From contig JANQLO010000060.1 in the NCBI GenBank assembly GCA_028280505.1, forward strand, positions 25,064-89,063: a DNA stretch of 64,000 nucleotides. The letters are read 5' to 3'. Below, piece by piece: positions 1 to 8,707 of this stretch (the first letter of the stretch is position 1; every line of letters begins with the position of its first letter). Source of the DNA: Chromatiales bacterium. Lineage in GTDB: Bacteria > Pseudomonadota > Gammaproteobacteria > Chromatiales > Chromatiaceae. Both the position numbers and the translations under genes were made by a program. The notes below the pieces were generated by a model, which was given only the letters and a program-made list of their open reading frames with translations, had not been told where the DNA came from and made no database searches.

Positions 1-144
1 ATCGGTGGCGAGTATGCCGTCCCAGACCGGCTGGGCTTGCCATTGGCGCAGGCAGGAGCCGAAGGCGATGTGCCATGTATCGGCAAGCGACGTTGCAGTC
101 AGCGATAGGCCGACACAAAAAAACACCAGTCGTCGTAGATTCAT
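1..144 (-). CDS. PhoD-like alkaline phosphatase family protein, N-terminal part
   Basis: Only the first 48 codons lie in the window; the gene runs off the left edge. The start ATG is at 144-142 on the minus strand. The protein opens with a signal peptide: two arginines, a hydrophobic stretch of about 12 residues, and an Ala-Asp cleavage region near residue 21. Mature sequence follows with HIAFGSCLRQ and PVWDGILA. The pattern 'aFGSC...pvWdgI' is the characteristic beginning of PhoD-like metallophosphoesterases, whose cysteine lies near the metal site. The product would be an exported phosphomono- or diesterase. The catalytic remainder is out of view, so the assignment rests on this motif alone. 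Confidence 0.65.
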   Translation of the reverse strand, partial: MNLRRLVFFCVGLSLTATSLADTWHIAFGSCLRQWQAQPVWDGILATD

Positions 145-224
145 ACCCACACCATAAGCTCGATTGAATGGGTGCAAGCATGCCATCGCCAGTTTGCAGT
201 ATCGCGGCAGCGTCGCCCGGTTGC

Positions 225-1019
225 TTATCCCGTGGCCGAACGCCGGGGTTTTTTGTCGTCGTTGTTGGGTGCTTCGTGCCTGTTGCGTTGCCGGTTACGA
301 ATTTCCACGGGGATCACCGTGGCTTTTCCGCTCGTTTTTCCCGTGGCGCTGATGGCCCATTTGCCACAGCCGTAGTAATCGATCTCGGCCATCGAAGAAG
401 GAAAGCGACCACAGTTGAAGTAGCGCCAATAGAAGCTGTCGTAACCGCGGCACATCCCGCGTGTTTCATCGAGCAATGGGCAGGTGTAGCCACCGGCGCG
501 GCAGCAGTTGGTGCAATCGCCACAGGAGCTGCCATGCGGCCAACCGGGCTGCAGCGAGTTGGTCTTGCGATCGGGCGCCGACCGCGGTGGGCTCGTGAGT
601 GGTACGGAGAACATGAACCCCTGGTTGTCCTTACCCATCACGAACAGCAGGTGAAGCGCATGTGGAAACAGCCGTGCGCCGGCCGACCAGTAACGCCAGA
701 AGCGCCAGTCACCAAAGAAGTACCATGTCATCAATGGTGCGGTAAGAAAGCCTCCTACCAGGGTCGATAGCGAAAAGCCGATGTAAGTGATGAACGTTAA
801 GCGAGCCAATGCCCAGCGTGCTTCGTCGAGTCGTGATGGCACCGGGATAGCCTTTCCGTGGGTTGAAAGAGGCGGAGCGAGCCCGCGAGTTAGGGTTTCA
901 GTTTGCATCAGTGCTGATCCCGAAACCGTGACGGGATTGTAACTCCCAGACATCGATTCAAACAAAGCCTTGTGCGGACAGGGGATATTTGAAGCTGGGT
1001 TTAACGGCTTATGCGTCAT
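225..1019 (-). CDS. Cysteine-rich membrane protein of unknown function
   Basis: Up to 264 residues. A hydrophobic segment (ITYIGFSLSTLVGGFLTAP) lies in the middle, followed by an aromatic stretch and then a cysteine-rich C-terminal domain. That domain has the cluster CGDCTNCC and further single cysteines in YTCPLL, GMCRGY, FNCGRF and YGCGKW. Such a cluster suggests metal or iron-sulfur binding, but no family is recognised with confidence. The start is uncertain: ATG codons at 1019, 953 and 908 are all in frame. The one at 1019 has AGGG upstream and the one at 908 has GGGA, so the first 37 residues may not be translated. The tail is polar and basic. A plus-strand open frame overlaps it but lacks protein-like composition. 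Confidence 0.6.
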   Translation of the reverse strand: MTHKPLNPASNIPCPHKALFESMSGSYNPVTVSGSALMQTETLTRGLAPPLSTHGKAIPVPSRLDEARWALARLTFITYIGFSLSTLVGGFLTAPLMTWYFFGDWRFWRYWSAGARLFPHALHLLFVMGKDNQGFMFSVPLTSPPRSAPDRKTNSLQPGWPHGSSCGDCTNCCRAGGYTCPLLDETRGMCRGYDSFYWRYFNCGRFPSSMAEIDYYGCGKWAISATGKTSGKATVIPVEIRNRQRNRHEAPNNDDKKPRRSATG

Positions 1020-1156
1020 TGTAGAACCCTAAAGCGGCCGGGTGGCGAACCCACCCAACCCCATATTCTGCGGGGGGTTTGGTTTTTGCCGATCCGAGAC
1101 TATTCATACAACGCAGCCGGACTGCGACTTGTATTGACTATGACAGGAGGAAGTAC

Positions 1157-1456
1157 ATGAGTATCCAAATCCCGGAGCGTGACGGCGACGGTTATTTAAT
1201 GAGTATGGACGAGTGGACACCGGAAATCGGGCGCGCGATGGCCGAGGTCGATGGTATCGAACTGGACGATATCAAATGGGATCAGATCCTTAAGGCACGC
1301 GAGTACTATGAAGAAGAAAGCGTTGTGCCACCGATCCGCAAGTTCGCCAAGTATGTCGGTCAGGATCAAAAGGCGATCTTCAAAATGTGGAAGACCGGTC
1401 CGATGAAGCCGATTACCAAATACGGTGGTTTGCCGAAACCGACGGGTTGTGTCTGA
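1157..1456 (+). CDS. tusE: TusE/DsrC family sulfurtransferase-like protein
   Basis: 99 residues, the full length of the DsrC/TusE family. The ending GLPKPTGCV puts the conserved penultimate cysteine at residue 98. True DsrC of dissimilatory sulfite reductase has a second cysteine 11 residues earlier; here that position is Thr87 and no other cysteine exists. The protein is therefore of TusE type, which takes persulfide sulfur from TusBCD and hands it to MnmA for tRNA 2-thiouridine, or it is a DsrC-like regulator. The start at 1157 follows a strong AGGAGG site; an upstream in-frame start at 1079 has no support. It is monocistronic, with a terminator right after it. No tusBCD or dsr genes are nearby. 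Confidence 0.85.
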   Translation: MSIQIPERDGDGYLMSMDEWTPEIGRAMAEVDGIELDDIKWDQILKAREYYEEESVVPPIRKFAKYVGQDQKAIFKMWKTGPMKPITKYGGLPKPTGCV

Positions 1457-1480
1457 AAGCACTGTCCATTCGTCGAACGC

Positions 1481-1510
1481 GCCGAGGCACTTGAGCCTCG
1501 GCGTTTTTGT
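1481..1510 (+). terminator. Rho-independent terminator of the TusE-like gene
   Basis: The stem GCCGAGGC / GCCTCGGC encloses a short loop (ACTTGA) and is followed by GTTTTTGTTT. It lies 24 bases after the tusE stop and separates it from the convergent hydrolase-OsmC gene. Confidence 0.85.
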
Positions 1511-1532
1511 TTACGTGAAGATAATGCCCGGA

Positions 1533-2780
1533 TCACTCCTGTTCCGTCAGTAGTCGTGTTTCGATGCGGATGTCGTTCTCCAATGTGCGATGGACGGGGC
1601 ATCGATCCGCGATTTCCGTCAGGCGATCGCGTTGGGTATCGCTCATGTCGCCTGTCAGTTTGAGCTCGCGGCGGATACGGTCGATTTTTCTTGAGCCGTC
1701 CTCGCAGTTGTTACAGTCGTCCGCATGGATGCGATCGTGACGGAGTCGCACTTCGATTTCGTCGAGCGCAAGCTGCTTGTGGTTGGCGTACATGCGTAGC
1801 GTCATCGACGTACAGGAACCCAAGGCCATGAGCAGCAGTTCATACGGGGATGGACCGAGGTCCGTTCCGCCGACGTTTTTTGGTTCGTCGCTGAGCAATT
1901 GGTGATGTTCACTGTATAGGCCCCGTAGAAACTTTTTGTCGAGTTCGGTAATCAGCACTTCGTCTGCAGCGACCGTTGGTGCCGTACCGTAGTTGCGTTC
2001 GAAACCCGTGCGGCCGATGCCGAGATAGCGGCTGGCCCAGGCGACCAGGGTTTCGGCGACGTACTCGGCATCTTCGCGCTTGCTCAGCAGGTGGTCGGCC
2101 TGGTCGAGCGACACGAAGCTCTTGGGATGCAAGGCGGCCTGATAGATCTTGGCCGCTTCGTCGATCGAGACCACTTCATCGATCGGGGAGTGAAAGACCA
2201 AAAGAGGTCGACGCAGTTCGCGCAGGTGTGCGGCATCGGCATAGTTGTCCAGGTCATCGAGCAACTGTTGTTTGACCCTGAATTGCCGGCCGCCGATTTT
2301 TACGTCGGCCTCACCCCGGGCGCGAACCTGGTCGCGTGCACTGGCGAACAAGTGGCCGACGTGTTTTGCCGTTGCCGGTGAACCGATCGTAACCACCGCT
2401 TCGACGGAGGCCAGTTGTGGTGCCGCTGCCAGGACCGCGGCGCCACCCAGACTGTGGCCGATCAATAGCGACGGGGCCTGGTAGTCGCGGGACAATGCCT
2501 GCGCAGCGGCCAACAGATCCGCGACATTGGACGAAAAATTGGTATTGGCGAAGTCGCCGTCGCTATTACCTAAGCCGGTGAAATCAAAGCGTAATACGGC
2601 GATTCCGCGTGCCGCCATCGCCCGGCTGATGCGCGATGCCGCAGCAATGTCCTTGCCGCAGGTGAAACAGTGCGCGAAGAGGGCGTAGCGCGCGATGCTT
2701 ACGTTGGGTGGCGGTACTTCCAGCAGCCCGGCCAGTGTATGGCCATCGGCATTCGGAAACTCGTATTTGATACGTTTCAT
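1533..2780 (-). CDS. Bifunctional alpha/beta hydrolase / OsmC family protein
   Basis: 415 residues with two domains. Residues 1-255 form an alpha/beta hydrolase. It has the nucleophile elbow GHSLGG (Ser110) and likely acid and base partners Asp201 (SPIDEVV) and His230 (ADHLL). Residues 270-415 form an OsmC domain with the two redox cysteines Cys323 (ALGSCTS) and Cys394 (DRCPVH) typical of thiol-dependent peroxidases, plus a CNNC loop near 356-359. The natural fusion is known in proteobacteria. A plausible role is hydrolysis of an ester or lipid hydroperoxide substrate coupled to organic peroxide reduction; that coupling is inferred. It is a single gene transcribed away from the chemotaxis locus. 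The start is ATG at 2780 (MKRIKYEFPNADGHTL), with a short purine tract upstream. Confidence 0.88.
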   Translation of the reverse strand: MKRIKYEFPNADGHTLAGLLEVPPPNVSIARYALFAHCFTCGKDIAAASRISRAMAARGIAVLRFDFTGLGNSDGDFANTNFSSNVADLLAAAQALSRDYQAPSLLIGHSLGGAAVLAAAPQLASVEAVVTIGSPATAKHVGHLFASARDQVRARGEADVKIGGRQFRVKQQLLDDLDNYADAAHLRELRRPLLVFHSPIDEVVSIDEAAKIYQAALHPKSFVSLDQADHLLSKREDAEYVAETLVAWASRYLGIGRTGFERNYGTAPTVAADEVLITELDKKFLRGLYSEHHQLLSDEPKNVGGTDLGPSPYELLLMALGSCTSMTLRMYANHKQLALDEIEVRLRHDRIHADDCNNCEDGSRKIDRIRRELKLTGDMSDTQRDRLTEIADRCPVHRTLENDIRIETRLLTEQE

Positions 2781-2938
2781 GATTGTCGATTTCCCCTTTT
2801 GGGTGGTGCTCCACGAGTACCAAGACCCGTCTCATTGGCCGATTCATTCGCATTGTCGCCGCTCGGCTCCGTTTACTTCGAGCGCACGAATATCCATACC
2901 ATGGATAAGGGTAAATTTAATTTTATTTATCGCTTGCC

Positions 2939-2965
2939 TAAAGAATCGATTTGTGTCGTCGATAG
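2939..2965 (+). promoter_or_regulatory. Candidate sigma-28 (FliA) promoter of the chemotaxis operon
   Basis: TAAAGAAT at 2939-2946, an 11-base spacer, then GTCGATAG at 2958-2965. The enterobacterial FliA consensus is TAAAGTTT-N11-GCCGATAA, so each box matches at 6 of 8 positions with exact spacing. It is the only strong signal in the 318-base gap (2781-3098) before cheY. It leaves a leader of roughly 125 bases to the cheY start, which has a ribosome site TTAGGAGA. Confidence 0.7.
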
Positions 2966-3098
2966 CTCAAGTCAAGCGCACGACTATACATATATTAAGT
3001 TGTGCAAATAGTGATTCAGGGAAGATGTGCCGTGCCGATGTCGATTGCGCGAAATCACGACGCATTCCCGATCGATTATTCATTAGGAGAATCTCGCT

Positions 3099-3464
3099 AT
3101 GGCAGCAAGTATCTTGGCTGTGGATGATTCAGCATCGATGCGTCAAATGGTGTCGTTCACACTTAAGGGCGCCGGTTTCGACGTCGTTGAGGCCTCCGAT
3201 GGCGTCGAGGCCCTCAACATCGCCAAGAACCGCTCGGTCAACCTGGTGATCACCGATGTCAACATGCCGAACATGGACGGCATCTCATTGATACGCGAGC
3301 TACGCGCCCTACCGTCATACAAATTCACGCCCTTGTTGATGCTCACCACCGAGTCGAGCGCCGATAAGAAACAGCAAGGCAAGGCGGCGGGCGCTACCGG
3401 GTGGATTGTCAAACCCTTCAATCCCGAGCAATTGATCAATACGGTCAAAAAGGTACTCGGTTGA
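3099..3464 (+). CDS. cheY: Chemotaxis response regulator CheY
   Basis: 121 residues, a single receiver domain with no output domain. The acidic pocket is Asp9/Asp10, the phosphoacceptor is Asp53 (ITDVNMPNMDG), the switch threonine is near 83-84 (LTTESS) and the conserved lysine is Lys105 (WIVKPF). It would be phosphorylated by the downstream CheA and, as CheY-P, bind the flagellar switch. It is the first gene of the large chemotaxis operon, 35 bases before cheA, preceded by AGGAG and a sigma-28-like promoter. A stand-alone regulator of another process is possible, but the position argues for CheY. Confidence 0.9.
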   Translation: MAASILAVDDSASMRQMVSFTLKGAGFDVVEASDGVEALNIAKNRSVNLVITDVNMPNMDGISLIRELRALPSYKFTPLLMLTTESSADKKQQGKAAGATGWIVKPFNPEQLINTVKKVLG

Positions 3465-3499
3465 ACCGGATCGGCATATGACCTAGAGCGGGAGGTGGC

Positions 3500-5614
3500 A
3501 TGAGCATCGACATGGCCCAGTTTCACCAGGTGTTCTTTGAAGAGAGTTTCGAAGGCCTGGACATCATGGAGCAGGGGCTTCTAGGGATGGATGGAGGTGC
3601 TGTCGATCCCGAAGAGGTCAACGCGATCTTCCGTGCCGCACATTCGATCAAGGGGGGTAGCGGTACCTTCGGATTTACCGAGATATCCGATTTCACCCAT
3701 GTGATGGAAACCCTGCTGGACGAGATGCGCGACGGCCGCCGCGAGGCAACGGCCGATGCGGTTAACGTCTTGTTGCAGTCGGTCGATGTGTTGCGCGAAA
3801 TGTTGACCGCCGCGCAAGACGGAGGCAGCACCGACCGGGAACGTGTGAAACAACAGCATGCCGAACTCGAACGGATATTGGCCGACAAGGAGGGCGGGGC
3901 CGAACCTTCCGTTCTGGCGGAAACCCCCGTGGTTGATGGTGCGCCGTCCGTCGAATTGCAACCCGTCGGTTGGAAGGTCGTTTTCCGTCCCCATCAACAT
4001 TTGATGCGCACCGGCAACGATCCGTTGCGCATCATTCGCGAGCTCGCCTCGCTTGGCGAGTTAGAGGCTGAATGCGATGTCGCGGCATTGCCGGAATTCG
4101 CCGAATTCGAACCCGAAGACAGTTATCTCTCGTGGCAGCTACGCCTGCGCGAACCGGTCGACAAGGCGCAGATCGACGATATCTTCGAGTGGGTCGAGGA
4201 CGATTGCGACTTCGCGATCGTACCGATCATGCCCGAGGGTTTCGACTCGGAGAACGCCGGCGAGGAGACGAAGGCCGACGCTGCTGTGCCGGCACAAGCG
4301 GTCGCAGCCACCGAACCGCCGGTCGAGCGTCGTGTCGGGGAGAGGCGCAAGCAGGGCGATCGGCGCCAAGGCGACCGGCGTGGTTCCGGTGCCGGGTCTG
4401 CCGGAACCTCGAGTTCCATTCGTGTCGATATCAACAAAATCGATTCACTCATCAATATGGTGGGCGAACTGGTGATCACCCAGTCGATGCTCGGCATGCT
4501 CGGCGACGATTTCGACATGAGTCGCGTCGAGCGATTGCGTGAAGGTCTGACCCAGCTCGAACGTCATACCCGCGAGTTGCAGGAGAGCGTGATGCAGATC
4601 CGCATGGTGCCGATCAGCTTCTCGTTCAGCCGCTTCCCGCGTTTGGTGCACGACTTGAGCAGCAAGCTCGGCAAGAACATCGAACTCAAGATGAGCGGTG
4701 AAAATACCGAGGTCGACAAAACGGTCATCGAAAAGATCGGTGATCCGTTGGTACATCTCGTGCGCAATAGCCTGGATCACGGTATCGAGACACCGGAGGA
4801 ACGCGTGGCCGCCGGTAAGCCCGAGATGGGAACGGTACACCTCGGTGCCTCGCATCGCGGTGGCAACATCGTGATCGAGATTCGCGACGACGGCCGCGGT
4901 TTACCGCGTGACAAGATTTTCAACAAGGCAATCGAGCGTGGGCTGGTAAAGCCCGACGACAATCTCAGCGACAAGGATATCTACGATCTGATTTTCCAGC
5001 CCGGTTTCTCGACCGCGGAGCAAGTCAGCGACGTGTCCGGTCGTGGTGTCGGTATGGATGTCGTGCGACGCAACATCAATGAACTCGGCGGCGCGATCGA
5101 GATCGATTCGACCCCCGGCCAAGGCAGCGCGATTATCATTCGCCTGCCGCTGACCCTGGCGATACTGGACGGACAGACCGTCCGCATCGGCGATGAAACC
5201 TACATCGTGCCGTTGGTATCGATCATCGAGTCGATACAGATTCACGAAGACATGCTGAGTACGGTTGCCGGGCGGGGCGAGACCTTCAAGCTGCGTGAAG
5301 AATATCTGCCGATCGTGCGCATGCACGAGGTCTTCGGTATCGAGAATCCGGACGCGCGGAATCTGACCGACGGTATCCTCGTGGTGGTCGAGGGTGAGGG
5401 CCGCAAGTGCGGATTGTTCGTCGACGATTTGCTCGGCCAGCAACAGGTCGTGATCAAATCGCTCGAGGCGAATCATCGAAAGGTCGATGGTCTTTCCGGC
5501 GCGACCATCCTAGGTGACGGTTCGGTCGCCTTGATTCTCGATATCCCGGGTCTGATGCGTTTGGCCAAACAACGCGGATTGAATGCAGGCGCCCCGCTTG
5601 CACTGACGGCTTAG
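3500..5614 (+). CDS. cheA: Chemotaxis histidine kinase CheA
   Basis: 704 residues with the full CheA layout. The P1 Hpt domain carries phosphorylatable His48 (AAHSIKGGSG). A P2-like segment spans about 155-250. A low-complexity charged linker follows (ERRVGERRKQGDRR repeats, near 275-295). P3 dimerisation begins at about 305 (DINKIDSLINMVGELV). The P4 ATPase has the N box (HLVRNSLDHGIE), DDGRGL and GRGVGMDVV, and the P5 CheW-like domain forms the C-terminus. It autophosphorylates under receptor control and passes phosphate to CheY and CheB. It lies between cheY and cheW in one operon, with GGGAGG before the ATG. The arginine/aspartate-rich linker is the only unusual composition. Confidence 0.95.
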   Translation: MSIDMAQFHQVFFEESFEGLDIMEQGLLGMDGGAVDPEEVNAIFRAAHSIKGGSGTFGFTEISDFTHVMETLLDEMRDGRREATADAVNVLLQSVDVLREMLTAAQDGGSTDRERVKQQHAELERILADKEGGAEPSVLAETPVVDGAPSVELQPVGWKVVFRPHQHLMRTGNDPLRIIRELASLGELEAECDVAALPEFAEFEPEDSYLSWQLRLREPVDKAQIDDIFEWVEDDCDFAIVPIMPEGFDSENAGEETKADAAVPAQAVAATEPPVERRVGERRKQGDRRQGDRRGSGAGSAGTSSSIRVDINKIDSLINMVGELVITQSMLGMLGDDFDMSRVERLREGLTQLERHTRELQESVMQIRMVPISFSFSRFPRLVHDLSSKLGKNIELKMSGENTEVDKTVIEKIGDPLVHLVRNSLDHGIETPEERVAAGKPEMGTVHLGASHRGGNIVIEIRDDGRGLPRDKIFNKAIERGLVKPDDNLSDKDIYDLIFQPGFSTAEQVSDVSGRGVGMDVVRRNINELGGAIEIDSTPGQGSAIIIRLPLTLAILDGQTVRIGDETYIVPLVSIIESIQIHEDMLSTVAGRGETFKLREEYLPIVRMHEVFGIENPDARNLTDGILVVVEGEGRKCGLFVDDLLGQQQVVIKSLEANHRKVDGLSGATILGDGSVALILDIPGLMRLAKQRGLNAGAPLALTA

Positions 5615-5629
5615 AGTAAAGGTGAATCG

Positions 5630-6130
5630 ATGAACGATGCTGCCAATGCCGTACTGGTCGAAGAGGAAGAGTCCCCGGGGACGCAGTACCTCACTTTTTT
5701 GCTGGCCGATGAGCAATATGGGCTCAACATCCTGCAGGTTCAGGAGATTCGCGGCTGGGAAAAGCCGACCCGCATACCCAATTCACCGAAGTATCTGCGA
5801 GGGGTGGTCAATCTGCGGGGCACCATCGTGCCGGTGATGGACATGCGCCTGCGCTTCGGCCTGCCGGTCGAGCCCTATAGCAAAGAGACAGTGGTCATTG
5901 TCGTCAATGCAGTCTGCAAGCGGGGTGTTGAACGATCGATCGGCCTGATCGTCGACGCCGTATCCGACGTTGTGGTCGCCAACGACGAACAGATCGTCAA
6001 CACGCCCGAGTTCGGTTCGCATGTGCCGACGGAGAACATTATCGGTCTGGTGAACCAGGGCGGCAGCATGGTGATGCTGTTGGACGTGGCGAGTCTGATC
6101 GAAACCGATGTAGCCGAGGAGGATGGTTGA
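5630..6130 (+). CDS. cheW: Chemotaxis coupling protein CheW (first copy)
   Basis: 166 residues, a single CheW SH3-like domain. It has the typical opening QYLTFLLADEQYGLNILQVQEIRG and the conserved YLRGVVNLRGTIVPVMDMR. It bridges receptors and the P5 domain of CheA in the signalling array. It begins 15 bases after cheA with AAAGGTG upstream. A second, divergent cheW lies at 11363 in the same operon, so this copy may serve a distinct receptor set; that is inferred. Confidence 0.93.
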   Translation: MNDAANAVLVEEEESPGTQYLTFLLADEQYGLNILQVQEIRGWEKPTRIPNSPKYLRGVVNLRGTIVPVMDMRLRFGLPVEPYSKETVVIVVNAVCKRGVERSIGLIVDAVSDVVVANDEQIVNTPEFGSHVPTENIIGLVNQGGSMVMLLDVASLIETDVAEEDG

Positions 6131-6172
6131 TGCCGTCCTCGCTGAAATACTACCGAGCAAAGAGGAACTGCC

Positions 6173-8593
6173 GTGTTCGTTAATCTTCGTCTCATACCGA
6201 AATTCAGCATCATGTTGGGTCTCCCATTGCTGGGCCTGGCGGCGTTGACGGTTACCGCCGTGATGTATGCCCCGACGCAAGGCGCCAAGATGTTCGTCGT
6301 TGTGTCGGCCGGAGTCGTTGCCGTGTTGAGTATCGCTCTGGGTTTTGTGGTGATGAACGGCTTGCGGAATCAGCTCGACACGGCCGCCCGTGTGATCGAC
6401 GGTATCGGCAACGGCGATTTCATGCAGCGGATCCCGGTGGTCGGGAGGGACGAAGGTGGACGCTTGTTGAGTGCTATCGAGCGTTTATGCGCGCAACTGC
6501 AGGATCGCAGTGAGGCTGTTGGTACCACCGAGCAGGCATTGCATTTGACCGGTCAGGCATTGCAACGGATGCCCGCGGCGGTGACCTTATGCGGTCCGGA
6601 TGGCGCGCTGCTGCAAATGAACGGCGCAGCCGAACGTCTCTTTCGTGCGATGGCGCCGGCGTGGCGCAAAGAGGCGAGCGATTTTGCCGTCGATCGGCTT
6701 ATCGGTCGCCAGCTTCCGAAGTTGCTCACCGATTCCGCGTTAAAAGCCGCCTTTAGTACACAACATAATGATGAACACACCGTCGAGGGCGTGGCGGCCG
6801 GGCACCATATTCGCCTGACCGTTGTGCCATTGCATGAGGAACAGGGCGAACTACTGGGCTGGTTGACGAGTTGGTTCGATATCACCGACGAGCTGAAACT
6901 GCGGGAACAGGAGCAGCAGCGTCAGACCGAGGAAGGGCGGGTCGCAGCGGAGAACCTGCGTATTCGTATCGCACTCGACCATGTGACGACCAATGTGATG
7001 GTGGCCGATCGCGACAACAACATCATTTACCTGAACAAGGCCGCCGCGACGTTGTTCGAAGGTGCCGAGCCCGACTTCCAGGCCGATCTGCCGGGGTTCG
7101 ACGCGAGTAAGCTCTTGGGCGCCAACATCGATCAGTTCCATAAGAACCCGAGTCATCAGATCGAGATGTTAAAGCGACTCAATGCGACTCATGAGGCGCA
7201 AATAGAGGTCGGTGGTCGCACGCTAAGGATTATCGCCAACCCGGTCGTCGGGGAGGACGGCGAGCGTTTGGGCACGGCGGTCGAGTGGTCTGATCGTACT
7301 GACGAGGTCGCAGTGGAGCAGGAACTCGACCAGTTGGTCGAGGCGGCCAGCCGTGGCGACCTCGACAAGCGTATCGCATTGACCGGTAAGAGCGGTTTCT
7401 TCCATCGCCTCGGCAGCGGCTTCAACACGTTGCTCGATCAGCTATCTCAGGTGCTCGACGAGATTGGCCGGGTCATGCATCGGCTTTCGCAAGGTGATCT
7501 GTCGACAAGTATCGATCACGAATACGAAGGCAAGTTCGGCGAGGTGCGAGCCGACATCAATGCCACGGCTGCCAAGCTCGGTGACATCATCGGTCGTCTC
7601 GAAACCATCGCCAGTCAGATTGCGACGGCATCGACCGAGATCGCATCGGGCAATACCAACCTTTCCGGACGTACCGAACAGCAGGCCTCCAGTCTGCAGG
7701 AGACGGCGTCGAGCATGGAGCAGCTCACCTCGACGGTACGTAACAACTCGGATAACGCGCAGCAGGCAAATCATGTCGCCGGCAGTGCACGTCAGGCCGC
7801 GGAGCAGGGCGGCGCCGTCGTGGCCAATGCGGTCGCGGCGATGGAACAGATCAATGCCTCGTCCAAGAAGATTGCCGAGATCATCGGTGTGATCGACGAG
7901 ATCGCCTTCCAAACCAATCTGCTGGCCTTGAACGCCTCGGTAGAGGCGGCCCGGGCCGGTGAACAGGGGCGCGGTTTCGCAGTAGTTGCGACCGAAGTCA
8001 GAAATCTGGCGTCGCGTTCCGCCAGTGCGGCGAAAGAGATCAAGGAACTGATACGCGACAGCGTCGCCAAGGTGGAGACGGGCTCCTCGCTGGTGCACGA
8101 GTCCGGTGAAAAGCTGGAAGAAATCGTCTCCGGGGTCAAGAAGGTCGGCGATATCGTCGCCGAGATCGCCGCGGCGAGTGCCGAACAGGCCAGTGGTATC
8201 GACCAGGTGAACCAAGCGATCACATCGATAGACGAGATCACGCAGCAGAACGCTTCGCTTGCGGAGCAGACGTCGGCCGCATCCGCGACCATGAGCGACA
8301 ACGCGAGCGAGATGCGCGAGCTCATGGGTTTCTTCGCCGGCGGCGGTAGCGGTGTCGGCACCGCCGCGCCGATGGCGGCGCCCGCCACGTCTGTCGCGGT
8401 TACAAAAGCGGTGCCGAATGCGCCTTCAATGCCTGCCGCGTCGTTGGAGAAAGCCAAGACCGAAAAGCAGGCGAAGCCCGCGGCATCGGCATCTCCTGCG
8501 CCGAAGGTGGCGCCATCGAAACCGCCGCCGCAGGCACCGAAGCCGATGACGAACGCTACTGAATTCGACGACGATGAATGGGAAGAGTTTTGA
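6173..8593 (+). CDS. PAS-containing methyl-accepting chemotaxis protein with CheR-tether-like tail
   Basis: 806 residues. Two membrane helices near residues 12-32 and 40-62 leave almost no periplasmic domain. A HAMP-like stretch follows, then two PAS-like domains (about 115-235 and 265-385), a second HAMP-like linker and the MA signalling domain. The MA hairpin tip is [21 protein letters not shown]. After a long Ala/Pro-rich flexible linker the protein ends in DDDEWEEF, resembling the NWETF pentapeptide that tethers CheR in enterobacterial receptors. Ligand sensing is probably internal (redox, energy or a small molecule through PAS). The start is GTG at 6173 behind GAGGAAC. Its signalling domain is very similar to that of the next gene. 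Confidence 0.9.
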   Translation: MFVNLRLIPKFSIMLGLPLLGLAALTVTAVMYAPTQGAKMFVVVSAGVVAVLSIALGFVVMNGLRNQLDTAARVIDGIGNGDFMQRIPVVGRDEGGRLLSAIERLCAQLQDRSEAVGTTEQALHLTGQALQRMPAAVTLCGPDGALLQMNGAAERLFRAMAPAWRKEASDFAVDRLIGRQLPKLLTDSALKAAFSTQHNDEHTVEGVAAGHHIRLTVVPLHEEQGELLGWLTSWFDITDELKLREQEQQRQTEEGRVAAENLRIRIALDHVTTNVMVADRDNNIIYLNKAAATLFEGAEPDFQADLPGFDASKLLGANIDQFHKNPSHQIEMLKRLNATHEAQIEVGGRTLRIIANPVVGEDGERLGTAVEWSDRTDEVAVEQELDQLVEAASRGDLDKRIALTGKSGFFHRLGSGFNTLLDQLSQVLDEIGRVMHRLSQGDLSTSIDHEYEGKFGEVRADINATAAKLGDIIGRLETIASQIATASTEIASGNTNLSGRTEQQASSLQETASSMEQLTSTVRNNSDNAQQANHVAGSARQAAEQGGAVVANAVAAMEQINASSKKIAEIIGVIDEIAFQTNLLALNASVEAARAGEQGRGFAVVATEVRNLASRSASAAKEIKELIRDSVAKVETGSSLVHESGEKLEEIVSGVKKVGDIVAEIAAASAEQASGIDQVNQAITSIDEITQQNASLAEQTSAASATMSDNASEMRELMGFFAGGGSGVGTAAPMAAPATSVAVTKAVPNAPSMPAASLEKAKTEKQAKPAASASPAPKVAPSKPPPQAPKPMTNATEFDDDEWEEF

Positions 8594-8707
8594 GCGGCAC
8601 GGGGCATGGGCCCGACAGGGATACGCTCAGGGAATGGTGAACCGCGCCCAGATGCGCAAGTAATGACCCGGCATGGCGTCCGGACAACGCAACGATGAAA
8701 TTCGGGG

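Noticed and set aside
168..770. 200-codon plus-strand open frame opposite the cysteine-rich gene
   Set aside because: Composition is low-complexity Ala/Arg/Val with no ribosome site, while the minus-strand frame has ordered cysteine motifs and a membrane helix.
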